Assembly: GCF_018130145.1 (NCBI RefSeq)
Contig: NZ_JAFCMB010000025.1
Location: 1 to 64,000 of the forward strand
DNA: 64,000 bases
Source: Bradyrhizobium sp. AUGA SZCCT0176
Lineage (GTDB): Bacteria; Pseudomonadota; Alphaproteobacteria; Rhizobiales; Xanthobacteraceae
Reading direction: 5' to 3'
The notes under the pieces are model-generated. The model was given only the letters and a program-made list of their open reading frames with translations. It had not been told where the DNA came from and made no database searches. Of this stretch, positions 34,105 to 43,004 are shown in pieces. Every line of letters starts with the position of its first letter. Position 1 is the first letter of the stretch. The position numbers and the translations under genes were made by a program.

Positions 34105-36380
34105 TCGGCCGCCTCCATCATGGCCTTGGCCGAAAGTTGTGCATCCGCACCAGCGCGTGGCGCGATCTTTCGCGGGCTCCTGAGGCGTAGCGCGTTGGCG
34201 ACCACCAGCATCGACGATGCAGACATCGCCACGGCTGCGACCAGCGGCGTCACATAGCCCATGATGGCGACGGGGACCGCGACCAGATTATAGGCGATCG
34301 CCAGGGCGAAGTTTTGCCGAACGAGCCGTCTGGAATTGCGTGCGACGGAAATAGCCTGAGGCACGGCGGACAGGCTCTCGCGCAAGAACACCAGATCGGC
34401 TGCGTTACGTCCGATATCCGCCGCGGTAGCCGGCGCCATCGAGGCATGCGCGGCCACCAGCGCCGGCGTATCGTTCAAGCCGTCGCCGACCATGAGAACC
34501 TTCCGGCCCGAAGCTTCAAGCGCTGCGATGTGCGCGATCTTTCCGGCGGGCATTACCGAAGCGAAGCAGGGAACATCGAGTTGTCGAGCCATTGGCGCTA
34601 CCGCGGCTTCACGATCGCCGGAAACCACCTGGACCAGAATGCCGGCGTGCTTCAGTTCGGTCACCGCCGTCGATGCATCCGCGCGCAAAAAATCCTCGAA
34701 ACGAAACTCGGCCAGGCGGTTTCCGTCTTTGGAAAGCACGACGAACTCATCACCTGGCATCCGCCCGGCGTTGTCCGGGCTCGCAACTGCCCATTCCGGC
34801 CGGCCGAGCCGGTAAGTGATAATGCCGGAGCGCGCCTCAAGACCGAATCCGGGGTGCTCGGAGACTTCATCGAATACGATGCGAGACGGCGGAAGATCGG
34901 CGGCGGCTTCGACCAACGCGCGCGAATAGGGGTGGCGGGAGTGACTGGCCAGTGCAGCCGCAATCCCGGTTGCCTGCCGGTCCATGCTGTCAGATCCGAG
35001 CAGGCGAGGACGGCCCAGCGTCAGCGTTCCGGTCTTGTCAAACACGACCGTGTCGATTTCGGCAAGGCGCTCAAGGGCGCCGCCGTCCTTCACCATGATG
35101 CCGCTCTCGAACAGCCGCCGGGCCGCGACGACCTGCACCATGGGTACCGCGAGGCCAAGCGCGCAAGGACAGGTAATGATCAGAACCGCAATGGCGATCG
35201 TCAGCGCGCGGTGAATATCGCCGGTTGCGAGGAGCCAGCCGGCAAGCGCGAACAGCGCCGTGAGATGGACGATCGGCGCGTACAGACTGGCGGCACGGTC
35301 GGCGATGCGGCGATAGGCCGAGCGACCCTGTTCGGCGGCCTCCATCATCCGCACCATCTCGCCCAGGAAGGAATTGTCCGGCGTCGCCGTCGCGACGATG
35401 GTCAGCGGCCCTGTCAGGTTCAAGGTGCCCGCGCGCAGCAGGGATCCGACGGTCGCCGGCTCCGGTGTCTGCTCTCCGGAGACCAGCGAAGCATCCAGTT
35501 CGGACGTTCCCTTGGTAACGGTTGCGTCGACCGGCACACGTTCGCCTGCCGCCAGCATGATGGTCATGCCGGTCTGGATTTCGTTCACCGGAAGATAGAC
35601 CTGCTTGCCGTCCGCTTGCAGCACCCGCGCGCCACGTGCCGCGAGTTGCGCCAGTCCCTTCACGGCCAGCCGGGCCCGTTCGCGCATCATGTGATCGAGC
35701 GTGCGGCCGATCAGCAGGAAGAACAGCAGCGAGATTGACGCATCGAAATAGGCGTGCGGCCCATGCTGCGTGGTGTCGTAAAGGCTCATGCCGAAGGCGA
35801 GCAGCACACCGATGGAGATCGGTACATCCATATTGGTGCGCCGATGCCGTAGAGCCTGCCATGCGGAACGGAAAAATATCCGGCCGGAATATGCCAGCGC
35901 GGGTAGCGCGATGATGGCCGACAGCCAGTGAAACAGGTCGCGTGTCTCGGACTCAGCGCCCGACCAGACCGAGACGGAAAGCAACATGATGTTGCTGGCG
36001 GCGAATCCCGCGACCGCCAGCGCGCGGATCAATTCCGACAGCTCACCGTTCCCGTCATCCGACTCGATGTCGAACAAATGGGCTTCAAAACCGGCCTGCT
36101 TGAGCGTTTCGAGGAAAGGCGGCGGAGCGCTTTCGGCGTGCCATCTGACGGTCACGCGCCTGGTCGAGAGGTTGACGCGGGCGCTTTCCACGCCGGCAAG
36201 CCCGCCGAGTGCCTTTTCGATGGTCCGGATGCATACCCCGCAATGCACCGTGGGCACCGACAGATCAGTCTGGCGCACGCCATCGGCCACGATGCGGCTC
36301 GCGAGCAGGACTTCCTCGCCGTTCCCGGCCGCATCCCGAGCAAGCAATGCCGATTCGGCTCCCGGTGCGCAGCAACCCAT
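34101..36380 (-). CDS. fixI: FixI/CcoI copper P-type ATPase for cbb3 oxidase biogenesis
   Basis: The product is 759 aa, a P1B-type ATPase. The N-terminal HMA domain carries C47GVC50 (the family often has CxxC). The TM6 metal site is ITCPCALGLAVP near residue 404, the phosphorylation loop is DKTGTLT near 447, and the hinge is GDGLNDTPAL near 627. An extra Cys pair (GCC) sits at residues 3-4. FixI/CcoI moves copper out of the cytoplasm for the CuB centre of cbb3 oxidase, and not for detoxification. TTGGAG precedes the ATG by about 9 bases. It overlaps fixS and lies 22 bases after the DUF2189 membrane protein gene. Confidence 0.93.
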   Translation of the reverse strand: MGCCAPGAESALLARDAAGNGEEVLLASRIVADGVRQTDLSVPTVHCGVCIRTIEKALGGLAGVESARVNLSTRRVTVRWHAESAPPPFLETLKQAGFEAHLFDIESDDGNGELSELIRALAVAGFAASNIMLLSVSVWSGAESETRDLFHWLSAIIALPALAYSGRIFFRSAWQALRHRRTNMDVPISIGVLLAFGMSLYDTTQHGPHAYFDASISLLFFLLIGRTLDHMMRERARLAVKGLAQLAARGARVLQADGKQVYLPVNEIQTGMTIMLAAGERVPVDATVTKGTSELDASLVSGEQTPEPATVGSLLRAGTLNLTGPLTIVATATPDNSFLGEMVRMMEAAEQGRSAYRRIADRAASLYAPIVHLTALFALAGWLLATGDIHRALTIAIAVLIITCPCALGLAVPMVQVVAARRLFESGIMVKDGGALERLAEIDTVVFDKTGTLTLGRPRLLGSDSMDRQATGIAAALASHSRHPYSRALVEAAADLPPSRIVFDEVSEHPGFGLEARSGIITYRLGRPEWAVASPDNAGRMPGDEFVVLSKDGNRLAEFRFEDFLRADASTAVTELKHAGILVQVVSGDREAAVAPMARQLDVPCFASVMPAGKIAHIAALEASGRKVLMVGDGLNDTPALVAAHASMAPATAADIGRNAADLVFLRESLSAVPQAISVARNSRRLVRQNFALAIAYNLVAVPVAIMGYVTPLVAAVAMSASSMLVVANALRLRSPRKIAPRAGADAQLSAKAMMEAAE

Positions 36381-36402
36381 CGCAGGAACTCCAACCGTCT
36401 CG

Positions 36403-37194
36403 TTATGCTAGGGACCGCATCGTTCGATAGGCGTGCCAGCTTCCGTGTCCCAGCACCGGGAAAACGACGATCATTCCCAACAGGCCGGTGACGATGCCGA
36501 CAAAAATCAACGCAAGCATGATCGCCGCCCAGGTCAGCATGACCGGAAGATTGTTCCAGACCAGCGCCATGCTGGTGCCCATGGCGGTCAGCGCATCGGT
36601 GCGCTCGCTCAGCAGCATCGGAATCGAAAAGGCGCTGATGGCGAATGCGAAGGCCGCAAACAGGCCGCCCACCGCGCCGCCGACCACCAGCATCGCCCAA
36701 CCGATCTCCGTCGTGAACAGCATCGGGATGATATGGTCGAGGCCGGGAAAAGGACGCAGGCCGAAAAACAGCGCATAAAGGATGACCGCCGCGCGCATCC
36801 ACAATAGCGTCAGCCCAAGAAGCAGCACGCCTGCGAACAGAATCTGACCGCCTGAATCCGGCCTGACGAAGATCATGTTCCACAGGCTGACGGGCCTGCC
36901 TTCCTCGATGCGCCGGCTCTTTTCGTAAAGTCCGATTCCAATGATCGGCCCAGCCACCATGAAGCCGGCAAACGCAGGAAGCAGGATATAGTCGAGGCGC
37001 AGGGCAAACAGGCCGACGACGGTGACGACCGACACCAGAAATACCAGCACCCCGTAACTGATGCTGGCCGCCGGATTGATCTTGAAATCGCGCCAGCCGG
37101 CCGAGAGCCAGCCCAAAGCGGCTGCGGGGGCGACGTTGCGCTTCCAGGTTTGCGCTTGCGGCAGCGGCGGAACAACGTCCGGGATCGAAATCAT
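36403..37194 (-). CDS. DUF2189-like integral membrane protein inside the cbb3 operon
   Basis: The product is 263 aa from ATG 37194, which has AGGGAGAT about 6 bases upstream. There are about six TM segments (for example around 55-75, 78-98, 125-150, 160-185, 205-225, 228-250). The wording GWRDFKINPAASISYGVLVF, with GLYEKSRRIEEG after the third segment, fits DUF2189 family membrane proteins of unknown function. It occupies the place between fixP and fixI where fixG and fixH usually lie, so an assembly or membrane-support role for the cbb3 complex is inferred from position. Confidence 0.8.
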   Translation of the reverse strand: MISIPDVVPPLPQAQTWKRNVAPAAALGWLSAGWRDFKINPAASISYGVLVFLVSVVTVVGLFALRLDYILLPAFAGFMVAGPIIGIGLYEKSRRIEEGRPVSLWNMIFVRPDSGGQILFAGVLLLGLTLLWMRAAVILYALFFGLRPFPGLDHIIPMLFTTEIGWAMLVVGGAVGGLFAAFAFAISAFSIPMLLSERTDALTAMGTSMALVWNNLPVMLTWAAIMLALIFVGIVTGLLGMIVVFPVLGHGSWHAYRTMRSLA

Positions 37195-37213
37195 CGCCGA
37201 TCTCCCTGCATTC

Positions 37214-37432
37214 TCACCGCGGTGTGCATGACGACTTTGCCGCGCTGAATTTTCCGTCCCCAGGGCTGCCTTCGCCCTGGCGGACATGCGCAACGCACTC
37301 CGGTTGCGATGTGACCGCCATATAGACCAGGTGCGAGTTGGCGATCAGCACCAATAGCAGCCCGGCACCGACCGCGGCCCAAACAACGGCCTTTGTCCTG
37401 AACTGCGCCGTCGCTGCGCCGGTGTCGCTCAT
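37214..37432 (-). CDS. Small single-TM protein (72 aa) coupled to fixP
   Basis: The product is 72 aa. One TM helix (about residues 14-34, AVVWAAVGAGLLLVLIANSH) is followed by a short tail with PECVAHVRQGEG and a Cys near the end. Its ATG overlaps the fixP stop (ATGA), so it is translated with the oxidase subunits. It is far shorter than FixH (about 160 aa) and lacks an Ig-like periplasmic domain. In place it resembles FixH (a single TM protein after fixP), and could be a reduced functional replacement; this is inference. Confidence 0.7.
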   Translation of the reverse strand: MSDTGAATAQFRTKAVVWAAVGAGLLLVLIANSHLVYMAVTSQPECVAHVRQGEGSPGDGKFSAAKSSCTPR

Positions 37433-38310
37433 CGCTGCTCCCGACGAAGATCGAACAGGTAAAGCGTGAGAATCTTGCGGTCGAGCGGCGAAAGTCTTCC
37501 CTCCCAGCCTGGCATCTGGCCTTGCCGGCCGCTCCACACCGTCGTGTAGATCGATTCCGCGTCGCCACCGTAGATCCAGAGCCGATCGGTCAGATCAGGT
37601 CCACCGAGATCAGCCTTGCCCTTGGCGTCGTCGCCGTGGCAGGCGACGCAATTGGCGGCGAAGACGGCCTTGCCGGCGTCGATCTTCGCCGCGGGCACGT
37701 CCTTTGCGACAGCCGGATCGGAAAGACTGCGCACATAGTTCACGACGTTTTCGACTTCGTCCTTTTTGAGCATCTGATCGCGCCCGAACGCCATCATTTG
37801 CGACGTCCTGGTCTGCGGATGTGTCGAATTGATACCGACGCGGATGGTTTCGGAGATGCTTTCGGGATCGCCGCCCCAAAGCCATGACGCCGTCGTCAGG
37901 TTCGGAAATCCGTGGCCGCCCCGTGCATTCGATCCGTGGCACGGCGCGCAATTGTCGCCGAACAGCGTCCGGCCGGTCTGCCGCACCCGTTCCATCAATT
38001 GTGGATCGGCCTGGATCTCCTTGAAGCTTTCAGCCTCGACGCGCCTGGTCCAGACGCCGCGTTCGAGAGCGGCCTGCTTCACGCTCTCCGTGACGACGTT
38101 GCGCTGGTCAATGCCGAGCAGGCCCTTGGTGTAGGTCACACCGAGCGGCCACGCCGGCATCAGCACCCAGTAGCCGACGGCGAACAACGCCGTCACGATC
38201 AAAAAGAAATAGACCGGTCGCGGCACCGGCGTGTTCAATTCCTTGATGCCGTTCCACTCATGACCGGTGGTCATGTAGCCGGTGTATGGATCGCGTTCTT
38301 CTACCGCCAT
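37429..38310 (-). CDS. fixP: cbb3 oxidase diheme subunit III (FixP/CcoP)
   Basis: The product is 293 aa. An N-terminal segment ends with one or two TM helices (about 32-55, then WVLMPAWPLG). Two c-type heme sites follow: CAPCH at 121-125 and CVACH at 221-225, with distal Met candidates in QMMAFGRDQM and QGQMPGWEG. It passes electrons from the bc1 complex or soluble cytochrome to FixO/FixN. It overlaps fixQ by 10 bases upstream and the 72-aa gene by 4 bases downstream, so the operon is tightly packed. Confidence 0.96.
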   Translation of the reverse strand: MAVEERDPYTGYMTTGHEWNGIKELNTPVPRPVYFFLIVTALFAVGYWVLMPAWPLGVTYTKGLLGIDQRNVVTESVKQAALERGVWTRRVEAESFKEIQADPQLMERVRQTGRTLFGDNCAPCHGSNARGGHGFPNLTTASWLWGGDPESISETIRVGINSTHPQTRTSQMMAFGRDQMLKKDEVENVVNYVRSLSDPAVAKDVPAAKIDAGKAVFAANCVACHGDDAKGKADLGGPDLTDRLWIYGGDAESIYTTVWSGRQGQMPGWEGRLSPLDRKILTLYLFDLRREQR

Positions 38311-38480
38311 GGCTGATCCCTGTGCGGCTTGTCCTCATGGTCGAGGATCGATTGCGCGGCCTCGTCGAAATGCTTTTTGTTCGACGGCCAGAACGCATAG
38401 ACCAGCACGCCGATCGAGAGCGCGATCAGATAGAACAGGCCGAACGACTTCGAGAACCAAACCACAAAATCATTGTCCAT
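38301..38480 (-). CDS. fixQ: cbb3 oxidase small subunit IV (FixQ/CcoQ)
   Basis: The product is 59 aa from ATG 38480, which has GGGAGG about 7 bases upstream; this settles the start. One TM helix (FGLFYLIALSIGVLVYAFWP) is followed by the characteristic tail KKHFDEAAQSIL. CcoQ stabilises the interaction of CcoP with the core complex. It lies between fixO and fixP and overlaps fixP by 10 bases. Confidence 0.95.
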   Translation of the reverse strand: MDNDFVVWFSKSFGLFYLIALSIGVLVYAFWPSNKKHFDEAAQSILDHEDKPHRDQPWR

Positions 38481-38482
38481 GA

Positions 38483-39214
38483 TCAACCTCCCGCCGCGGC
38501 GACCGGCTTATGCGCAGCATCGGTCAGCTTGCCGAGAATCTGCAGATAGGCGACCAGGGCATCGAGTTCGGTAAGATTGCCCGGTTTGCCGTCGAAGGCC
38601 CTTACATTCGTCGCCGCGCCATATCGCTTGGTGACCCCTTCCGCGTAAGGCGTATCGGGCGCCGCCTGACCGTAGGCATCCAACCTCGCATTGGCGATCA
38701 TCTCGTCGGTATAGGGGACGCCGACCTTGCGCAATGCCGCCAGGTGCGCGCCGAGGTCATCGCTCCGCAGTTCTGTGCGCCCGAGCCATGAATAATGCGG
38801 CATTACTGATTGAGGAACCACGTCGCGCGGGTTGTTGAGATGCCGCACGTGCCATTCGTCCGAATATTTGTTGCCCATGCGCGCCAGGTCGGGACCGGTC
38901 CGCTTCGATCCCCAGAGCATCGGGTGATCATATTTGGATTCGACGGCGAGCGAATACGGGCCGTAGCGCTCAACCTCGTCGCGCAAGGTCCGGATCATCT
39001 GGGAATGGCAGGCATAACAGCCTTCGCGGATGTAGATGTTGCGGCCTGCGATTTCGAGCGGGGTGTAGACCCGCATGTTCGGCGCGTCCTCGACGGTCTG
39101 ATGGATCGTGAACAGCGGAATGATCTCGACCGCGCCGCCGATGCTGGCCGCAACGATGATGGCGAGCAGAAAGCCGATGGTCTTGCGCTCAAGCCGGTAA
39201 TGCAGGTTGAACAT
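38483..39214 (-). CDS. fixO: cbb3 oxidase monoheme subunit II (FixO/CcoO)
   Basis: The product is 243 aa. An N-terminal TM helix (about 13-35) anchors a periplasmic domain with the single c-heme site CYACH at 66-70 in the context REGCYACHSQMIRTLRDE, a CcoO signature. The distal Met is likely in VVPQSVMPHYSWL. It starts 6 bases after fixN and ends 2 bases before the fixQ start. Confidence 0.97.
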   Translation of the reverse strand: MFNLHYRLERKTIGFLLAIIVAASIGGAVEIIPLFTIHQTVEDAPNMRVYTPLEIAGRNIYIREGCYACHSQMIRTLRDEVERYGPYSLAVESKYDHPMLWGSKRTGPDLARMGNKYSDEWHVRHLNNPRDVVPQSVMPHYSWLGRTELRSDDLGAHLAALRKVGVPYTDEMIANARLDAYGQAAPDTPYAEGVTKRYGAATNVRAFDGKPGNLTELDALVAYLQILGKLTDAAHKPVAAAGG

Positions 39215-39220
39215 GTGCGT

Positions 39221-40879
39221 TCACTCCGCCGGTTGAGGCGCGGTAGCGCCTGCGAGCGCGGGAACGGGGCGATCGGCCAGCCTTTGGTCGGCCGGCTGAT
39301 CCGCGGTCCGAATGGTCATCCAGATGTTGTAGCAGGCGACCAGCGCGCCGATCAGGAAGAAGAGGCCGCCGATGGCGCGCGCGATATAGTAGGGATGCAT
39401 CGCAACCACGGATTCGACGAAGGAATAGGCGAGCGTTCCGCTTTCATTGTAAGTCCGCCACATCAGCCCCTGGATGATGCCGGAATTCCACATCGCAAAG
39501 ACGTAGATTACCGTACCAGCGAGCGCGAGCCAGAAGTGCACTTCCACCAGCCTGGCGGAATACATGCGCTCGCGCTTCCAGAGCCACGGCACCGAGGCAT
39601 AGATGGCGCCGAACGTGATCATCGCGACCCAGCCGAGGGCGCCCACATGGACGTGCCCGACGGTCCAGTCCGTATAGTGCGACAGCGAGTTCACCGAACG
39701 GATGGCCATGAACGAGCCTTCAAAGGTGACCAGACCGTAAAACACCGCCGCGACCATCATGAAGCGCAAGGTCGCGTCGTCGCGGACCTTGTGCCAGGCG
39801 CCGTTCAGCGTGAGCAGCGCGTTGCCGGCCGAGGCCCATGACGGCACCAGCAGCATGACCGAGAACGTCATGCCGAGCGTCTGCACCCACTGCGGCAACG
39901 CCGTGTAATGCAGATGATGCGAGCCCGCCCACATGTACATGAAGGTGATGCCCCAGAAGCTGATGATCGACAGCCGATAGGAGAAGATCGGGCGGCCGGC
40001 GCGGACCGGCAGGTAGTAGTACATCATGCCGAGGAAACCGGCGGTCAGGAAGAACGCAACGGCGTTGTGGCCGTACCACCACTGCGTCATCGCATCCTGC
40101 ACGCCGGAGAATGCCGAGTAGCTCTTGGCATGACCAAGTGACACCGGAATCGCCAGATTGTTGACGATGTGCAGGATTGCCACGACCAGAATGAAGGCCA
40201 TGTAGTACCAGTTCGACACGTAGATATGCGGCTCTTTGCGGCGAACCAGCGTTCGCAAATAGATGATGAAGTAGGTGACCCAGACGATCACCAGCCAGAT
40301 GTCCGCATACCATTCCGGTTCGGCATATTCCTTCGACTGCGTGACGCCCATCAGGTAGCCGGTTGCGGCGATGACGCAGAACAGATTGTAGCCGAGCAGC
40401 ACGAACCACGGGCTCAACTGGTCAGGCAGGCGCGCGCGCGTGGTTCGCTGCAGGACATAGAACGAGGTTGCGATCAGGGCGTTGCCGCCGAAGCCGAAGA
40501 TCACGCCGGAGGTGTGCACGGGGCGGAGGCGTCCGAAGCTCGACCAGGCTGCATCAAACGTCAGGTCCGGGTAGGCGAGTTGCCACGCGATCCAGTCGCC
40601 GACAAAAAGTGCCGGCACGAGCCAGACCATCGCGAGGATAATGCCCATCCGGCTGGGATCGTCGAAATAGCGCTCCAGCCGGTCGTCGCCGGGCTCCGGG
40701 TCGTAATAGCTGGAAATGACGCCGAACGCTCCCAATATGCCCGCCAGCAGCACGATGGCGCCATGAACGCCCAGCACGTTGTCCTGCGCGACGGCTACCA
40801 TCGCCAATCCGCACACCGACACCGCAACTAGAATTATCAGCGCAAGCTGCCGTTCGTATTTTGTCAGTTGGGCAATCAT
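39221..40879 (-). CDS. fixN: cbb3 oxidase catalytic subunit I (FixN/CcoN)
   Basis: The product is 552 aa from ATG 40879 (GGAGAAAG about 8 bases upstream); longer in-frame starts would add a hydrophilic leader. Twelve TM helices are present. Diagnostic blocks: SSFGRLRPVHTSGVIFGFGG early, QWWYGHNAVAFFLTAGFL with the CuB His in the middle, FMYMWAGSHHLHYTALPQW, and TDWTVGHVHVGALGW near 400. It reduces O2 at the heme b3-CuB site with high affinity and pumps protons. It leads an operon fixNOQP-72aa-DUF2189-fixIS. I found no clear FixK/FNR box in the 600 bases upstream. Confidence 0.96.
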   Translation of the reverse strand: MIAQLTKYERQLALIILVAVSVCGLAMVAVAQDNVLGVHGAIVLLAGILGAFGVISSYYDPEPGDDRLERYFDDPSRMGIILAMVWLVPALFVGDWIAWQLAYPDLTFDAAWSSFGRLRPVHTSGVIFGFGGNALIATSFYVLQRTTRARLPDQLSPWFVLLGYNLFCVIAATGYLMGVTQSKEYAEPEWYADIWLVIVWVTYFIIYLRTLVRRKEPHIYVSNWYYMAFILVVAILHIVNNLAIPVSLGHAKSYSAFSGVQDAMTQWWYGHNAVAFFLTAGFLGMMYYYLPVRAGRPIFSYRLSIISFWGITFMYMWAGSHHLHYTALPQWVQTLGMTFSVMLLVPSWASAGNALLTLNGAWHKVRDDATLRFMMVAAVFYGLVTFEGSFMAIRSVNSLSHYTDWTVGHVHVGALGWVAMITFGAIYASVPWLWKRERMYSARLVEVHFWLALAGTVIYVFAMWNSGIIQGLMWRTYNESGTLAYSFVESVVAMHPYYIARAIGGLFFLIGALVACYNIWMTIRTADQPADQRLADRPVPALAGATAPQPAE

Positions 40880-40938
40880 GGGTCGCAGCTTTCTCCAGGA
40901 AGTGGGAAGCCGGCAAGTCAAGCACCATCGTGTGCCCT

Positions 40939-40962
40939 GGCCCGACGAAGGTCGGTCGGGCC
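40939..40962. other. Hairpin in the fixN leader
   Basis: Inverted repeat GGCCCGAC / GTCGGGCC with loop GAAGGTCG, 60 bases before the fixN start. Either a leader hairpin of the fixN mRNA or a terminator of something transcribed towards it. No T run follows on either strand. Confidence 0.5.
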
Positions 40963-41495
40963 AATAGGTGCAGGCTACTCCATCGTGGCAATCCGTCCAA
41001 ATGAGTTTTCTGAGTCTTGTGGTCAGCGGCAAGCCAGAAGGCTAAACGAGCGCAAGGAAGGCCTCAGCTTTCGCCCAAGTTTTAGGAAAGCTTGGGGGCT
41101 TGTCTGTGCAAGAACGGACCTGCGCAGCAAGCCCGGCGCATGTCCGTTTTTGCATAGTCAGGCGCATTCGTCCCCAGCGAACATTCCGTCACGCGAGACA
41201 TAACCGCTGCATTGCCGGTGGCGATGGTCTGGAAGGAGTTTGACGCTGCGCCGCAGCAGGTTTCATCGATTGACCGAATGATCGATTGGGATTTAGCTCC
41301 ACGTGGCCCCGAGATTGTTCGATTGACTGAGCCATAGCCGCTGCCCAAGCTCGATTTCACAAAGAGGTTGGCGAACATACCACGGGGGCGCGCAAAGAAT
41401 GCGCCGACAAATACCGCCACACTGATGAAGTGCCTGAGATAGCGATTGTAGCGCATGCAGGACACCATCCTGCTCCTCAACCAAAGGAGTTCGAC
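40963..41495. other. Region upstream of fixN and of the PPK2 pair
   Basis: About 530 bases between divergent operons. It should hold the promoters of fixN (minus) and the PPK2-partner gene (plus). I looked for a TTGA-N6-TCAA FixK/FNR site and saw no acceptable match; partial words such as TTGACCGAATGATC near 41270 do not satisfy the consensus. Open frames here are short and unsupported. Confidence 0.4.
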
Positions 41496-42002
41496 ATGTC
41501 ACAGTCAACGATCCAACAGGGTAGCTCGGATTCCGCTCAAGAGCTTGGAGACGAATCCTTCATGTCGGCCGCGGAGTTGCGCAACTACGTGATGAAGACC
41601 GAGATGGCCAAGGCGTCGAAAGACGTCGGTGATATGGCCGCCAAGGCGCGCGCGGAGCTCATCAGGTCGTTGATGGAACCAGTCGCGGTCACGCCTGAAA
41701 AGATTGCCGAGGTAAAGCGGCGGGTGCTCGGCCAACTGAGGGCCGCTGCATTAAAGGGTAACAAGGAAGTTCTGGTCATGCGCTTCCCGAATGCGCTGTG
41801 CTCGGACAAGGGGCGCGCGCTCAACAATCTGGAAAAGGGATGGCCGACCACCTTGCTTGGGAGACCTCTTCAAGCCTTCGAGTTCTGGCGCGACCACCTG
41901 CAGCCCCAAGGCTATGGCCTGAAGGCGATGATCGTGGATTGGCCGGCGGGCCTGCCGGGAGATGTCGGCTTCTTCCTGACCTGGGAAGAAGCGAAGCGGT
42001 GA
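41496..42002 (+). CDS. Conserved hypothetical partner of PPK2
   Basis: The product is 168 aa, with AAAGGAG 6 bases before ATG 41496. It is soluble with no signal: a Gln/Ser-rich start, a helical stretch (SAAELRNYVMKTEMAKASKD), then an alpha/beta-looking C-terminal half with NKEVLVMRFPNALCSDKG, LLGRPLQAFEFW and MIVDWPAGLPGDVGFFL. I do not recognise a family. It lies 19 bases before the PPK2 gene in the same direction, so the two should be co-transcribed and may act together in polyphosphate or nucleotide metabolism. Confidence 0.7.
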   Translation: MSQSTIQQGSSDSAQELGDESFMSAAELRNYVMKTEMAKASKDVGDMAAKARAELIRSLMEPVAVTPEKIAEVKRRVLGQLRAAALKGNKEVLVMRFPNALCSDKGRALNNLEKGWPTTLLGRPLQAFEFWRDHLQPQGYGLKAMIVDWPAGLPGDVGFFLTWEEAKR

Positions 42003-42021
42003 CAGCTGGGGGGACTGAAAT

Positions 42022-42840
42022 ATGAACCAGGTAGCCAGGAAGAATCGCAAAAGCGAGGAGACCAGCGCTCCGGTGCTCAAGCGCAAGGAGTACGAGGAGA
42101 AGTTGCGCAAGCTGCACGTCGAACTCGTCAAGCTTCAGGAATGGGTGAAGCACGAGGGCAAGAAGGTGTGCGTGGTCTTCGAGGGACGAGATGGCGCCGG
42201 CAAGGGTGGTGTCATCAAGGCCATCACCGAAAGGGTCAGCCCGCGCGTTTTCCGCGTCATTGCCATGGCCGCTCCGACGGAACGCGAGAAGTCGCAAATG
42301 TACGTCCAGCGCTACGTGCCGCATTTTCCTTCCGCCGGAGAGATCGTGATCTTCGATCGCAGCTGGTACAATCGCGCCGGGGTCGAACGGGTCATGGGTT
42401 TTTGCACGGAGGATCAGGCCAAGGGTTTCCTGAGGGTGGTCCCTAACGTCGAAAAGGCCATGGTCGAATCGGGAATTATACTTTTCAAGTACTGGCTTGA
42501 GGTCAGTCCGGAGGAGCAAACCAACCGGCTCGCAGCGCGAATCGACGACAAGCGAAAGATCTGGAAGCTGTCCCAGATGGATTTGGATTCCTATACGCGA
42601 TGGGATGATTACACGCGATGTCGAGACGACATGTTCCGGGCGACCGACACCGCGTGGGCGCCATGGTTTATCGCGCGATCCGACAACAAGAGGCAGGCGC
42701 GACTCAACATCATCTCGCACCTGCTCTCCAGCATTCCCTACAAGAAAGTGCCCCGAGGGGATGTCAAATTGCCGAAACGCAAGGTTACCTCCGGCAAGCC
42801 GCTTCGTGGTTCTCTGAGAATCGTGCCGGCGGCAGATTGA
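42022..42840 (+). CDS. ppk2: Polyphosphate kinase 2 (PPK2)
   Basis: The product is 272 aa, a single-domain PPK2. The Walker A motif is GRDGAGKGG (55-63), the Walker B/active-site motif is FDRSWYNRAGVE (111-122), and a basic Arg/Lys set lies in the lid region (REKSQMYVQRYVPH). The enzyme uses polyphosphate to phosphorylate nucleoside diphosphates (or the reverse). A single domain with EGRDGAGKGG and DRSWYNRAG fits the PPK2 family; the subclass cannot be fixed here. GGGG lies upstream of the ATG at moderate spacing. Confidence 0.93.
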   Translation: MNQVARKNRKSEETSAPVLKRKEYEEKLRKLHVELVKLQEWVKHEGKKVCVVFEGRDGAGKGGVIKAITERVSPRVFRVIAMAAPTEREKSQMYVQRYVPHFPSAGEIVIFDRSWYNRAGVERVMGFCTEDQAKGFLRVVPNVEKAMVESGIILFKYWLEVSPEEQTNRLAARIDDKRKIWKLSQMDLDSYTRWDDYTRCRDDMFRATDTAWAPWFIARSDNKRQARLNIISHLLSSIPYKKVPRGDVKLPKRKVTSGKPLRGSLRIVPAAD

Positions 42841-43004
42841 TGAACGTATGGTCTCATTTGGCGATACGCGTCGGCGCCGCTCCGATTGTGCCCCGTCGCT
42901 CATAAAGCAGAGCATTCATGATCGAATCCGATTCATCGGTCGCGGAACGAGATCTCCCTTGGAGCTTGGTGCATCCCGTAAACGACAACAACGGAGGATC
43001 CGAC

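Noticed and set aside
37214..37432. Call as FixH
   Set aside because: Far too short (72 aa against about 160) and lacking the periplasmic domain; only position resembles FixH.
40963..41495. FixK/FNR box upstream of fixN
   Set aside because: Scanned for TTGA-N6-TCAA and found no match good enough; TTGACCGAATGATC near 41270 does not fit.
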